64,000 nt of DNA from Bacillota bacterium. GTDB taxonomy: Bacteria > Bacillota > Clostridia > DSM-8532. Under the pieces are notes generated by a model. That model saw only the letters and a list, made by a program, of their open reading frames with translations. It did not search any database and was not told the DNA's origin. Shown piece by piece: positions 25,244-34,436 of the stretch. The stretch is from assembly GCA_023443745.1 (NCBI GenBank), contig JAEZTB010000064.1, forward strand, positions 124,001 through 188,000, read 5' to 3'. A program made the position numbers and the translations under genes. Numbering within the stretch: position 1 is the stretch's first letter; every line of letters starts with the position of its first letter.

Positions 25244-26035
25244 TTATTCCAATACTTCATAATGAGCGTTCATTTTGTACATCTGAACACCTATATCATT
25301 TAAATCTTTCCCCACATACAATTTAATATAAAAGTCCGGAACACCAAGCTTACCTGTTTGGGTTTCAACAGGTATCCAACCATAGCCTTTAAGATAAAAC
25401 TCTGCCCATGCATGATAAGTGGGATCTGGGACTTGGTGATATCCCATTACATAGCGGGCTGGTATACCCAAATGTCTCATAAATGCTACAAATACGTTGG
25501 CATATTCAGAGCATGTCCCCGCTTTGAGCTTTATTGTCTCCTCCGCGCTTCTGTTTTTTGTTATATCAACTGAGATAAGTCTCGACAAGGGTTTATCATA
25601 TCTTATATTATTCTTATTCCACTGCAAAGCCTTGTACACAATCCCAATAATGGTTGCATCTTCAGATAAGAAATAGTCTGCTGTTTTTGATACCAGCTCT
25701 GTATCGGTTTGAATAGTCTCTGTTGGCTCCAAATACTGAGCTATGTTGTCATCATATTGGTATTTCTCATAGGGAACAGGATCAGTTGTAGAATAGGACT
25801 GGTTCTTAACAAGAAGCACGATATCATAGAGTGCCTCTGAATTGATTTTTTCAATTTTTGGGGGATATGTATTAACTGCTTTTAAGTCCAGATTACTTGC
25901 AGTAAGGTGATAGCGTATTGCGCCCTCATAGTCTTCGCTGAAGTTTTCGATATCGCGATGACCTCTGCTAAGAAAGTATATACTTATTACGAGTGTAAAA
26001 AGTAGTGCTATCGCTAGTGCAATGTGCTTTTTCAT
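25244..26035 (-). CDS. Membrane-anchored transglutaminase-like protein
   Basis: 263 residues. One N-terminal membrane segment (about 5-22), then an extracytoplasmic domain with a transglutaminase core in the last 100 residues: Cys175 (KAGTCSEYA), His208 (YHAWAE), and Glu224 in PVET where an Asp is usual. The family includes cysteine proteases and protein cross-linkers; the role here is unknown. A single gene between the aro promoter and the iclR terminator. Confidence 0.78.
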   Translation of the reverse strand: MKKHIALAIALLFTLVISIYFLSRGHRDIENFSEDYEGAIRYHLTASNLDLKAVNTYPPKIEKINSEALYDIVLLVKNQSYSTTDPVPYEKYQYDDNIAQYLEPTETIQTDTELVSKTADYFLSEDATIIGIVYKALQWNKNNIRYDKPLSRLISVDITKNRSAEETIKLKAGTCSEYANVFVAFMRHLGIPARYVMGYHQVPDPTYHAWAEFYLKGYGWIPVETQTGKLGVPDFYIKLYVGKDLNDIGVQMYKMNAHYEVLE

Positions 26036-26178
26036 TCTTATATCACATCCCTATAGACGTATATCCTTTTCAATAGATGCTAAATCGTGGTTAACCCCCT
26101 TAATAGATTACACCATAATATAAATTATTTTACAATATAATACTATATCTTAAATTGGAATTGGGCTGTTTAACACGT

Positions 26179-26214
26179 AAAAAAGCCTGCCAACCATTTA
26201 TTCGACAGACTTTT
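26179..26214 (-). terminator. Intrinsic terminator of iclR
   Basis: On the minus strand AAAAGTCTGTC pairs with GGCAGGCTTTT (26181-26191 with 26204-26214, G-T wobbles allowed) and runs into six T. The remaining 26036-26178 shows no gene. Confidence 0.8.
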
Positions 26215-26250
26215 CAGTATCATTATTATAAATTGAGCAAGATAAACGCT

Positions 26251-27021
26251 TCAATCAATAGAACAACCCATTAGGGAACATATTTCTTTTTTTGTTTCTG
26301 TCACCAATTCTGCTATGGCCTTCAACCTGTTGTCATCCATGCGGCTTACAGGAACCGATACACTGAAAGCACCGGCAACGGCTCCCGAAAAATCATGTAT
26401 GCTTGCCCCCACACATCGCACTCCTCGTTCATTTTCCTCGTCATCGACGGCATAGCCCTTTTCACGAATGGCTTTAAGCTGTTTTTTCAAGAGCGTTAAG
26501 GAGGTGATGGTATTTTCAGTATGGGGTGTAATATCGGACGTTTTCCAGATGCTCTCAACTTCCTCGATGGGAAGCTCCGCTAAAATAGCCTTGCCCACTG
26601 CCGTACAGTACATGGGACTTCGTAAACCAACCCGTGATGACATACGAACAGAATTGTTTCCTTTGTCCTCTTTAAAGATATAGACAATATCATTACCGTC
26701 CCGGATAACCAGATGGACCGCTTCACCTGTCACATTGCTGAGCTTTTCCAAGTATGGCTTGGCTGTGGTGAGCATATCCAGTCTTCTTACAACACGGCTG
26801 CCTACCTCATACATTTTAATTGTTAAAAGATATCTTCCGGTATCGAAGTCCTTTGTGACATACCCCATCATGATCAGGGAGCTTAAAAGCCTGTGAACCG
26901 TCGTTTTATTAAGGGCTGTGGCGGTTGAAAGCTCATTGAGGAAAGCTCCTTTTGGAGCCTGGGATAGTGCTTCTATAATAGAAAAAGTGCGTTCAACAGA
27001 CTGCACACTGTTTTTGTCCAT
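26251..27021 (-). CDS. IclR-family transcriptional regulator, KdgR-like
   Basis: 256 residues. N-terminal winged helix (about 8-70; LSTATALNKTTVHRLLSSL) and a C-terminal IclR effector domain (about 85-250) with GMA-type residues replaced by typical YCTAVGKAILA and ERGVRCVGASI blocks. It is divergent from the KDG operon. The ATGAAA-N5-TTTCAT site in the divergent region matches the kind of operator bound by KdgR-type IclR proteins. It most likely represses that operon and is released by 2-keto-3-deoxygluconate or a related sugar acid. Confidence 0.85.
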   Translation of the reverse strand: MDKNSVQSVERTFSIIEALSQAPKGAFLNELSTATALNKTTVHRLLSSLIMMGYVTKDFDTGRYLLTIKMYEVGSRVVRRLDMLTTAKPYLEKLSNVTGEAVHLVIRDGNDIVYIFKEDKGNNSVRMSSRVGLRSPMYCTAVGKAILAELPIEEVESIWKTSDITPHTENTITSLTLLKKQLKAIREKGYAVDDEENERGVRCVGASIHDFSGAVAGAFSVSVPVSRMDDNRLKAIAELVTETKKEICSLMGCSID

Positions 27022-27109
27022 AAGTTATCTCCAATAATTAGGAATTTTAAATTCATTGTATCAACAATCATGCTAATGTGCAATGCAGGCTTTATATAGC
27101 TAAATCATA

Positions 27110-27171
27110 TTGACTATGGATTCCATAAATTTTATAATGTATTTGTTCCGTTTTATGAAATATAGTTTCAT
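27110..27171 (+). promoter_or_regulatory. Promoter and KdgR-like operator of the KDG operon
   Basis: TTGACT (27110-27115), a 17-nt spacer and TATAAT (27133-27138) form a near-consensus promoter. The inverted repeat ATGAAA-TATAG-TTTCAT at 27155-27171 lies just downstream of the expected +1 near 27145, where a bound IclR protein would block elongation or open-complex formation. A further half-site-like GTGAAAC follows at 27175. Confidence 0.8.
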
Positions 27172-27208
27172 AATGTGAAACAATAAAAGAATAAGTGAGG
27201 TTTTGGGT

Positions 27209-28177
27209 ATGAATGACGTACTGAAACGACTGTCCCAGATGGGAATCATTCCGGTGGTTAAAATTGATGACGTGGAAAAGGCTGTACCCCTTGCAAAAGC
27301 CTTACACGAGGGTGGTCTTTCCTGTGTGGAAATAACCTTTCGGACAGCCCAGGCTGCAGAGGCTATTAAACGTATTACCACTTCCCTGCCCGAAATACTG
27401 GTAGGTGCAGGAACAGTGCTTACCACACAACAGGTTGATAGTGCCATTGAAGCTGGTGCAAAATTTATTGTCAGCCCTGGCTTGAATCCTGAGGTTGTAA
27501 AATATTGCATACAGCAGCATATCCCCGTAACTCCCGGCTGTTCCAACCCCTCGGATATTGAAATGGCTATCAGTCTTGGGCTCGATGTTGTAAAATTCTT
27601 TCCTGCAGAAGCCATGGGCGGCGTGAAGGTTATTAAGGCCATTTCAGCGCCTTATAGCGGTATAAAGTTTATACCAACCGGCGGCATTAATGAAAAAAAT
27701 CTCAATGACTACCTATCCTGCTCCAGCGTTTTAGCCTGCGGCGGAAGCTGGATGGTTGACGAGGTTTTAATCAAGTCGGGTGATTTTGATAGAATTACCG
27801 CTCTTACCCGAGAAGCTGTCAAAAACATGTTGGGCTTTGAGCTTGGCCATATTGGCATCAACAGTGAAAATGCGGATCAGGCTGGTCAAACCGCCAAAAT
27901 GTTCAGCCTGATGTTTGGCCTGGAGTATAAGGATGGCACCAGTTCAATCTTCGCAGGCAAAGCAGTTGAGGTCATGAAAGCTCCATTCCGTGGAAAGAAC
28001 GGGCATATCGCCATTGCCACAAACAATTTAACAAGGGCTGTCCATATCATGCAGTCCAAGGGTTATAAAATGGATACAGGGTCGGCAAAAAGGGATTCCA
28101 ACGGTAATTTTACCGGAGCGGTGTACTTCGAGCAGGAAATCGGTGGCTTTGCGGTTCATCTTTTACAGAAAGGTTAG
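27209..28177 (+). CDS. eda: KDPG/KHG aldolase fused to a C-terminal VOC (glyoxalase-like) domain
   Basis: 322 residues. Residues 1-205 are a complete Eda-type aldolase: catalytic Glu41 (EITFR), TPGCSNPSD near 108 and Schiff-base Lys129 (VVKFFPAE), with PTGGI for phosphate binding near 156. Residues 211-322 form a vicinal-oxygen-chelate type domain (HIGINSEN at its start, HIAIATNN in the middle, GFAVHLLQ at its end). The aldolase splits 2-keto-3-deoxy-6-phosphogluconate to pyruvate and glyceraldehyde 3-phosphate; the added domain has no known role. ATG 27209 has GAGG 8 nt upstream and is preferred over the TTG at 27203. Confidence 0.92.
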   Translation: MNDVLKRLSQMGIIPVVKIDDVEKAVPLAKALHEGGLSCVEITFRTAQAAEAIKRITTSLPEILVGAGTVLTTQQVDSAIEAGAKFIVSPGLNPEVVKYCIQQHIPVTPGCSNPSDIEMAISLGLDVVKFFPAEAMGGVKVIKAISAPYSGIKFIPTGGINEKNLNDYLSCSSVLACGGSWMVDEVLIKSGDFDRITALTREAVKNMLGFELGHIGINSENADQAGQTAKMFSLMFGLEYKDGTSSIFAGKAVEVMKAPFRGKNGHIAIATNNLTRAVHIMQSKGYKMDTGSAKRDSNGNFTGAVYFEQEIGGFAVHLLQKG

Positions 28178-28188
28178 GAGGGTACAAA

Positions 28189-29211
28189 ATGAGCAGAATC
28201 ATAACATTCGGGGAAATCATGCTGAGGCTTGCTCCCGAAGGGTACAACCGATTTGTTCAAAGCGATGTGTTTACAGCCCTTTATGGTGGTGGAGAGGCTA
28301 ATGTTGCCGTATCCCTTGCCAATTTCGGCATGGATATCCGATATGTGACCAAGGTTCCAAAGCATGAAATCGGACAGGCGGCTATTAATTCTCTTCGTAA
28401 ATTCGGTGTGGATACAAGCCACATTGTAAGAGGCGGCAATAGGTTTGGTATCTATTATCTTGAAAAGGGTGCTTCCCAGCGTCCTTCAAAGGTAATTTAC
28501 GATAGAGCCAACTCGTCCATTGCCATGGCCTCAAAAGAGGATTTTGACTGGGACAAGATTTTTGAAGGCGCACATTGGTTTCATTTTACCGGTATTACCC
28601 CTGCTTTGAGTGATAATGTTGCCGAAATCTGTCTGGATGCCTTGAAAGCAGCAAAGCAGCACGGCCTTACCGTTAGCTGTGACTTAAATTACCGTAAAAA
28701 CCTATGGAGCCGTGAAAAAGCAGGCCAGATCATGGGAGGCCTTATGGAGTATGTGGACGTTTGCATCGCCAACGAGGAGGATGCGGGTGATGTATTCGGT
28801 ATCTGGGCCGATGATACAAACATAACCGGTGGCAAGCTGTCCCATGAAGGCTACAAAAGTGTTGCTAAAAAGCTGGCAAACAGGTTTGGCTTCAAGAAGG
28901 TTGCCATTACGCTCCGGTCCTCTATCTCTGCCAATGACAACAATTGGGCAGCCATGCTCTATGACGGTACTGAATTCTATTTTTCAAAGAGCTACGCCAT
29001 TCACATCGTTGACCGAGTAGGTGGTGGTGATAGCTTCGGTGCCGGCCTGATCTATTCCTTTATCAATAACAAAGCGCCACAACAGGCTCTAGAATTCGCT
29101 GTTGCCGCAAGCTGCCTCAAGCACACCATCGAAGGCGATTACAATCTTGTAAGTGTCGACGAGGTCAACAAGCTGGCTGAAGGTGACGGCACCGGAAGAG
29201 TTCAAAGATAA
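28189..29211 (+). CDS. kdgK: 2-keto-3-deoxygluconate kinase (PfkB family)
   Basis: 340 residues of the ribokinase/PfkB fold: GEIMLRLAP at the start, GGEANVAVSLANFG for the sugar site near 31-44, and the C-terminal GGGDSFGAG with the catalytic Asp and anion hole near 280. Eleven bases after the aldolase gene with GGAGGG upstream. Together they convert KDG to KDPG and then to C3 units, the shared end of hexuronate degradation. Relatives act on similar keto sugars, but the context favours KDG. Confidence 0.88.
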   Translation: MSRIITFGEIMLRLAPEGYNRFVQSDVFTALYGGGEANVAVSLANFGMDIRYVTKVPKHEIGQAAINSLRKFGVDTSHIVRGGNRFGIYYLEKGASQRPSKVIYDRANSSIAMASKEDFDWDKIFEGAHWFHFTGITPALSDNVAEICLDALKAAKQHGLTVSCDLNYRKNLWSREKAGQIMGGLMEYVDVCIANEEDAGDVFGIWADDTNITGGKLSHEGYKSVAKKLANRFGFKKVAITLRSSISANDNNWAAMLYDGTEFYFSKSYAIHIVDRVGGGDSFGAGLIYSFINNKAPQQALEFAVAASCLKHTIEGDYNLVSVDEVNKLAEGDGTGRVQR

Positions 29212-29323
29212 AAACCTTGGTTAACCCTTTTAATTTTGCGCCCTTATATGTAAAATGAGAAAGTAAAACAAAAAGTGATCAGAAAATAAATGCATAGCCA
29301 ATCCCAAAGAAAGGCAGGTAGCC

Positions 29324-30310
29324 ATGGCCATTATAGAAAATGTCCTGGTACTTCTTCCTGTAACAGAGGATCACAAAAAGCTTCTGGAACAGGAGGCACC
29401 CTCTGCATCCTTTGTCTATAGCTCATCGGAGGAGGCAACACACCAAATGGTGCAAAGTGCCGATGTCATTATCGGAAATCCTCCTCCTGAGTTGGTTATG
29501 GGCTCTGAAAAAATAAAATGGCTCCAGCTTGGCAGTGCCGGTACTGGCCATTATGTGAAATCCGGGATTTTACCTTCGGGCACAATGCTCACCAATGCAA
29601 CTGGAGCATATGGTCTTGCCGTTTCAGAATATATGGTTGGTGTGCTCTTGGAGCTCTATAAAAAACTTCACTTATACAGAGACAATCAGCAGAGGAACCT
29701 CTGGCAGGTAGAAGGAAGCGTTCGGTCAATCTACGGGTCCACTGTACTTATTGTAGGTCTTGGAGATATCGGAGGAGAATTTGCCAAAAGAATACAAGCC
29801 CTTGGTGGGTATACCATTGGTGTTCGCCGCGCTGACTCTACCAAACCCGATTATGTGGATGAGTTGATTTTAATGGACATGCTGGATACTGCGCTCCCCC
29901 GCGCTGATGTTGTAGCCATGAGCCTTCCGGGGACAAAGGAGACTTATCGGTTATTTTCCAAAGAGCGTCTTGATAATATGAAACCTGGGGCGGTACTCAT
30001 TAATGTAGGCCGTGGTTCAGTTCTGGATACGGACGCCCTGTGTAATGCACTGGAAAGCGGACATATTGCCGGAGCCGCTCTGGATGTTACAGACCCGGAG
30101 CCCTTGCCCGCCGATCATAGAATCTGGCATATAAAAAATGCAATCATAACGCCTCATGTATCCGGTGGATATCATCTACCCGAAACCTTCGAGCGTATCA
30201 TCCGCATCAGCGCAGGCAATCTCCGACGATTTATATCAAACCAACGGCTTATAAATCTTATAGATTTCTCCACCGGCTACCGGGAAGCGCCCAATCTTCC
30301 CCATCCATAA
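29324..30310 (+). CDS. D-2-hydroxyacid dehydrogenase family protein
   Basis: 328 residues. NAD(P)-binding GLGDIGGEF near 144, the catalytic Arg in NVGRGSVLD near 232, the Glu in TDPEPL near 261 and the catalytic His in TPHVSGGY near 280 are all present. Last gene of the KDG operon, 112 bases after kdgK and just before a terminator. It may reduce a keto acid from uronate breakdown, or glyoxylate/hydroxypyruvate; the substrate cannot be read from sequence. Confidence 0.85.
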   Translation: MAIIENVLVLLPVTEDHKKLLEQEAPSASFVYSSSEEATHQMVQSADVIIGNPPPELVMGSEKIKWLQLGSAGTGHYVKSGILPSGTMLTNATGAYGLAVSEYMVGVLLELYKKLHLYRDNQQRNLWQVEGSVRSIYGSTVLIVGLGDIGGEFAKRIQALGGYTIGVRRADSTKPDYVDELILMDMLDTALPRADVVAMSLPGTKETYRLFSKERLDNMKPGAVLINVGRGSVLDTDALCNALESGHIAGAALDVTDPEPLPADHRIWHIKNAIITPHVSGGYHLPETFERIIRISAGNLRRFISNQRLINLIDFSTGYREAPNLPHP

Positions 30311-30343
30311 TGCGGTGCGGTCCAGAACTTGTTGTTTACATGT

Positions 30344-30378
30344 AAAAGCCTGTCGGATTATCCATCTGACAGGCTTTT
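30344..30378. terminator. Bidirectional terminator between the KDG operon and aspartokinase
   Basis: AAAAGCCTGTC (30344-30354) pairs perfectly with GACAGGCTTTT (30368-30378), 13-nt loop. T-runs exist on both strands, serving the plus-strand dehydrogenase and the minus-strand aspartokinase. Confidence 0.88.
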
Positions 30379-30418
30379 AATTACAAATGTGTGTCGCCGC
30401 AGGCATCGCACCCTAATC

Positions 30419-31768
30419 CTACCTGAAGAACTCGTCATAGATACTGACGATGGCTTTATCAACGTCTTCTTCGTTTACTCCGAACATAACGCTCACCTCG
30501 GATGAGCCCTGGTTAATCATGCGAATATTAACCTGATTGACGGCCAAAGCCTTGGAAATACGGCGTGTAACACCCACCGTATGCTTCATGCCTTCACCCA
30601 CCACCATGACAAGCCCAAGGTTATATTCAATGCTCACACTGTCAACCCGGAGCTCCTTGGCGATTCTTTCCATAATACGGCTCTTCTTCTCATCGTCCAG
30701 AAATTTCTTTCGAACAATGATTGAGATATCGTCTATTCCGGAAGGCATATGCTCAAAAGGAACAAACTCTTCTTCAAGAATTTGAAGAACCTTGCGGCCA
30801 AAGCCGATTTCACGGTTCATCATGTACTTGTTGATATTGATTGAGCAAAAGCCCTTGTCACCTGCTATACCCGCAACAGGACTCAATAAATTATCTCTGG
30901 TGGGTGATATCATGGTACCTGGTGCATTGGGGTTATTGGTATTCTTAATATTGACAGGTACGCCTCTTTGAAATACAGGTTCCAGGGTTTCTTCATGAAG
31001 TACCGAAAAACCTGCATAGGAAAGCTCGCGCATCTCACGATATGTAAGAACCGAGATAGGCTTTGGATCCTTTATCAATCTGGGGTTGGCTACAAACACC
31101 GAATCCACATCGGTGAAATTTTCATAAACCTCTACTTCAAGAGCAGCCGCAAGAATAGAGCCCGTAATGTCTGAGCCCCCACGAGGGAAGGTGACCACTT
31201 CTCCTGACAGGGAATAACCAAAAAAGCCAGGGAAAATGATAATGCCTTTAGTATTCTTAAGCTTTGTAAGATTTTTAAAGGATTGAGGCAGTACTCTGGC
31301 ATTTCCATATTCGTCGCTTAAAAAGAGGCCTGCGTCCTTTGGATTCATGTAATCCGCCTGTATGCCCTGGCTCTTTAAGTAATAAGCAACAAGGCGTGCC
31401 GCGTTGTCCTCCCCTGCTGCCTTCATGCGATCCATAAATTTCTCTGAAGAACCAAAAGGTAGCGAAACACGGGTTTTCAAGTTATTTTCAATATCTCTGG
31501 CTATCTGTTCATTGAGCCCCAAATCTGAAGCTATTTCGGCATAGCGTGCCACAATACTGTCAAGAACAGGCTCATAGTCCTCATTATTCAAGTATTTGTT
31601 TGCACAGTCAATGAGCATATCCGTCATTTTTGTATCGGAATCAAACCGTTTACCCGGTGCGGAAACAACCACAATACGTCTATCCGGATCACTTGTGACA
31701 ATGGAACAGACTTTTTTAACCTGTTCTGCATTGGCCATGGATGTACCACCAAATTTACATACTTTCAT
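30419..31768 (-). CDS. lysC: Aspartate kinase
   Basis: 449 residues. Amino-acid kinase domain (1-290) beginning KVCKFGGTSMANAEQV, with the aspartate site and the FPRGGSDITGS block near 200; two ACT domains follow (about 300-449), so it should be feedback-inhibited by Lys and/or Thr. The frame starts at 31777, but GGAGG is directly adjacent to that ATG; ATG 31768 has 8-nt spacing and gives the usual start. It phosphorylates aspartate for Lys, Thr, Met and diaminopimelate synthesis. Which end product controls it cannot be told, so the symbol is tentative. Confidence 0.9.
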   Translation of the reverse strand: MKVCKFGGTSMANAEQVKKVCSIVTSDPDRRIVVVSAPGKRFDSDTKMTDMLIDCANKYLNNEDYEPVLDSIVARYAEIASDLGLNEQIARDIENNLKTRVSLPFGSSEKFMDRMKAAGEDNAARLVAYYLKSQGIQADYMNPKDAGLFLSDEYGNARVLPQSFKNLTKLKNTKGIIIFPGFFGYSLSGEVVTFPRGGSDITGSILAAALEVEVYENFTDVDSVFVANPRLIKDPKPISVLTYREMRELSYAGFSVLHEETLEPVFQRGVPVNIKNTNNPNAPGTMISPTRDNLLSPVAGIAGDKGFCSININKYMMNREIGFGRKVLQILEEEFVPFEHMPSGIDDISIIVRKKFLDDEKKSRIMERIAKELRVDSVSIEYNLGLVMVVGEGMKHTVGVTRRISKALAVNQVNIRMINQGSSEVSVMFGVNEEDVDKAIVSIYDEFFR

Positions 31769-31820
31769 TCTATTCATCCTCCAAAAGCGTTCTTAACAGA
31801 ATCGGCAGACCTGGGCAATA

Positions 31821-31892
31821 AAAGAATAGCCTCACCCGTTAACGCAATCATAGATTATTTATGGGGAGAGGCAACCTTGTTGTAGTCACAAT
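31821..31892. repeat. Diverged third copy of the palindromic repeat, inverted
   Basis: Read on the minus strand it begins ATTGTGACTACAACAAGGTT, matching 19 of 20 bases at 10751-10770, and ends with CGTTAACGGGTGAGG as in copies 1 and 2 (one change). The middle has diverged, but pairing is kept: GCCTC-ACCC (31829-31837) with GGG-A-GAGGC (31864-31872). It lies between ackA and aspartokinase. Confidence 0.7.
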
Positions 31893-31960
31893 AAGCCCTG
31901 CTGCTGGTATAAAAGAAACGTAAGAAGTTTAGCTTCTTTGCTAGACTTATAGCTTGTTAC

Positions 31961-31990
31961 AAAAAAGGTAAAGGGTCTCCCCTTTACCTT
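31961..31990 (-). terminator. Intrinsic terminator after ackA
   Basis: AAGGTAAAGGG (31965-31975) pairs perfectly with CCCTTTACCTT (31980-31990), 4-nt loop, with six T on the minus strand. Confidence 0.92.
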
Positions 31991-32026
31991 CCAATTTTAT
32001 AGTGCAACTTAGTCCTTGTCAACATT

Positions 32027-33220
32027 TCATCCAATCAATTTTTTGGTCTCTTTTGCGATGGCAAGCTCTTCATTGGTGGGAATAACCAGAGTTCTGACCT
32101 TGGCATCCTTGGTGCTCACATCAATTTCCAGGCCTCTTTTCCCGTTCTTTTCCTGGTCTATTTCAATACCCATGAACTCAAGGCCATCACATGCCATTTT
32201 GCGTATCTTGGGGTTATTTTCACCGATACCGGCGGTAAATACTACTGCATCAAGACCGCCCATAGCACAGGCGTACGCACCAATTGTTTTCTTTACCTGG
32301 TAAGCAAAAACTTCTAGTGCGAGCGCTGCCCGTTCATTACCTCCATCTACGGCATCGTCCAAATCACGAAAATCGCTGCTGACACCGGAAATACCTAAAA
32401 CACCGGATTTTTTGTTCATAATGGCATCCATATGCTCAGTATCCAAGCCTTCCTTATTCATGAGGAAGGTAACAACCGCAGGATCAATAGTGCCGCAACG
32501 GGTACCCATAGCTAATCCATCTAAAGGCGTAAAGCCCATAGAGGTATCTACGGTTTTGCCACAGTCGACAGCTGCAATACTGGAACCATTTCCTAAATGG
32601 CAAGTCACAATCTTAAGCTTGTCACTGGGCTTGCCAAGAAGAATAGCGGCACGCTCGGAGACATATTTGTGGCTTGTTCCGTGAAAACCATATTTACGAA
32701 GCTTGTATTTCTTATAATATTCATAAGGTAAAGCGTAAATATAGGCCTTCTTGGGCATTGTCTGATGGAAGGCCGTGTCAAAGACCGCAATCTGGGGTAT
32801 ATTCTCTAAAATCTGCTGGCAGGCTATAATACCTGTAATATTTGGGGGGTTGTGAAGAGGTGCAAGCTCAACGCATTCTTCTATGGTCTTCATGACTTCG
32901 TCATCTATAATGACTGACTTAAAGAACTTCTCTCCGCCATGAACCACACGATGACCAACTGCAGATATCTCACTGAGCGACTTGATGACACCCCATTCCT
33001 CATGAGTAAGCACCTTAATAAGGGCTGATATTGCGTCCTTATGGGTGGTCATCTCAATTTCATTTGTGACTGCCCTGTCGTCAAAGGTCTTGTGCTTGAT
33101 GACCGAACCAGGTAATCCGATACGATCACAATTACCTTTTGCCAGAACCCTCTCGTCACTCATATCAATGAGCTGATACTTCAATGATGAGCTCCCTGCG
33201 TTGATTACTAAAATGATCAT
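32027..33220 (-). CDS. ackA: Acetate kinase
   Basis: 397 residues. NAGSSSLKYQL near the start (phosphate loop), HRVVHGGE near 90, the substrate Arg in this block, and the GFHGTSHKYV and HLGNGSS blocks near 175-210. It makes ATP and acetate from acetyl phosphate. Thirty bases after pta, with GGGGGAAA upstream; terminator follows at 31961. The two genes form the main acetate-producing ATP step. Confidence 0.97.
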   Translation of the reverse strand: MIILVINAGSSSLKYQLIDMSDERVLAKGNCDRIGLPGSVIKHKTFDDRAVTNEIEMTTHKDAISALIKVLTHEEWGVIKSLSEISAVGHRVVHGGEKFFKSVIIDDEVMKTIEECVELAPLHNPPNITGIIACQQILENIPQIAVFDTAFHQTMPKKAYIYALPYEYYKKYKLRKYGFHGTSHKYVSERAAILLGKPSDKLKIVTCHLGNGSSIAAVDCGKTVDTSMGFTPLDGLAMGTRCGTIDPAVVTFLMNKEGLDTEHMDAIMNKKSGVLGISGVSSDFRDLDDAVDGGNERAALALEVFAYQVKKTIGAYACAMGGLDAVVFTAGIGENNPKIRKMACDGLEFMGIEIDQEKNGKRGLEIDVSTKDAKVRTLVIPTNEELAIAKETKKLIG

Positions 33221-33249
33221 TTTTAAAATTTCCCCCTTAATATATTAAT

Positions 33250-34251
33250 TTATCTTTTTATCCCCTGGGCCTGAACAGCTGTAATAGCGGCCACACCAAC
33301 AATATCTTCAGCTGAACATCCTCTTGAAAGATCATTAACCGGCATTGCTATTCCCTGGGTAATAGGACCGTAAGCATCAGCCTTGGCAAGCCTCTGAGTA
33401 AGCTTATAGGCAATGTTTCCTACATTAAGATCAGGGAATACCAGAACATTGGCTTCTCCCTTCAATGGGCTTGCAGATGCCTTTGACTTGGCAATTTCCG
33501 GAATAATAGCGGCATCCACCTGGAGCTCACCATCTATAATGACATCAGGAGCCTTAGCCTTGGCAAGCTTAGTTGCTTCAACAACCTTGTCCACCAACTC
33601 ACTCTTGGCACTGCCATAGCTTGAATAGGACAGCATGGCTACCTTTGGCTCGGCTTCAACTAGATTCTGGAATGTGGCGGCAGAGCACACCGCAATTTCG
33701 GACAGCTCTTCTGCGTTAGGGTTCTCTACAAGGCCGCTGTCAGCGTAAAGGAAGGTACCGTTATGACCGTATTCACAATCAGGAACACACATAATAAAGA
33801 ACGCAGAGACCAGTTTTACACCGGGAGCAGTTTTTAAAATCTGCAGAGCGGGACGAAGGGTATTGCCTGTGGAATTAATGGCACCAGCCACCATACCGTC
33901 AGCCTCTCCCTTTTTAACCATCATGACACCCCAGTAGAGCGGGTTTTTCATGGTTTCACGGGCCTGCTCGATAGTCATTCCCTTATTTTTGCGAAGCTCG
34001 TAAAAGCTATTGGCATAATCCTCAAATTTATCAGAGGTCAATGGATTAACAATTTTTGCACTGCTAATATCCAAATCTCCCTTGAGCGCATTTATCTTTT
34101 CTTCTTCCCCGACCAAAACAATATTGGCAAAGCCCTGTTCCAAGATCATGGCCGTTGCTTTAATGGTACGGATGTCTGTGCTCTCAGGAAGAACAATCGT
34201 CTTTTTGTCCAGCCTGGCACGTTCTGTTATTCTGCTTAAGAATTGACTCAT
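33250..34251 (-). CDS. pta: Phosphate acetyltransferase
   Basis: 333 residues, the compact class I form without the N-terminal DRTGG extension. Conserved VLPES near the start, the GAINST block near 122, SYSSYGSAKS near 207 and the C-terminal PVNDLSRGC. It converts acetyl-CoA and phosphate to acetyl phosphate for AckA. GGAG lies upstream of the ATG. First gene of the pta-ackA operon behind a readable promoter. Confidence 0.96.
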   Translation of the reverse strand: MSQFLSRITERARLDKKTIVLPESTDIRTIKATAMILEQGFANIVLVGEEEKINALKGDLDISSAKIVNPLTSDKFEDYANSFYELRKNKGMTIEQARETMKNPLYWGVMMVKKGEADGMVAGAINSTGNTLRPALQILKTAPGVKLVSAFFIMCVPDCEYGHNGTFLYADSGLVENPNAEELSEIAVCSAATFQNLVEAEPKVAMLSYSSYGSAKSELVDKVVEATKLAKAKAPDVIIDGELQVDAAIIPEIAKSKASASPLKGEANVLVFPDLNVGNIAYKLTQRLAKADAYGPITQGIAMPVNDLSRGCSAEDIVGVAAITAVQAQGIKR

Positions 34252-34325
34252 AAGGTAAATGCTCCTTTCAATTGTCGCGAGGTTTAATAAGTGGGCTTAT
34301 TATTCCCTAAATTCCAACAAAAAAA

Positions 34326-34354
34326 ATTATATTACAAATGTTTTTTGTATACAA
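34326..34354 (-). promoter_or_regulatory. Promoter of pta-ackA
   Basis: On the minus strand, TTGTAT (34349-34354), a 17-nt spacer and TATAAT (34326-34331), about 75 bases before the pta start. Confidence 0.75.
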
Positions 34355-34404
34355 GGTTAAGATGATAAATTTCTATCAAATAATTGTTTTTTAGATTAAT
34401 AGAA

Positions 34405-34430
34405 TAAGAAAGGGTAGATTTCTCTACCCC
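34405..34430 (-). terminator. Terminator after the acyl-CoA synthetase gene
   Basis: GGGTAGA (34412-34418) pairs with TCTACCC (34423-34429), 4-nt loop, followed by TTTCTT on the minus strand, right after the stop at 34437. Confidence 0.75.
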
Positions 34431-34436
34431 TGTTCC

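Noticed and set aside
27100..27642. 180-codon minus-strand ORF opposite the aldolase gene
   Set aside because: It covers the aldolase coding region and its promoter; no motif or start signal.
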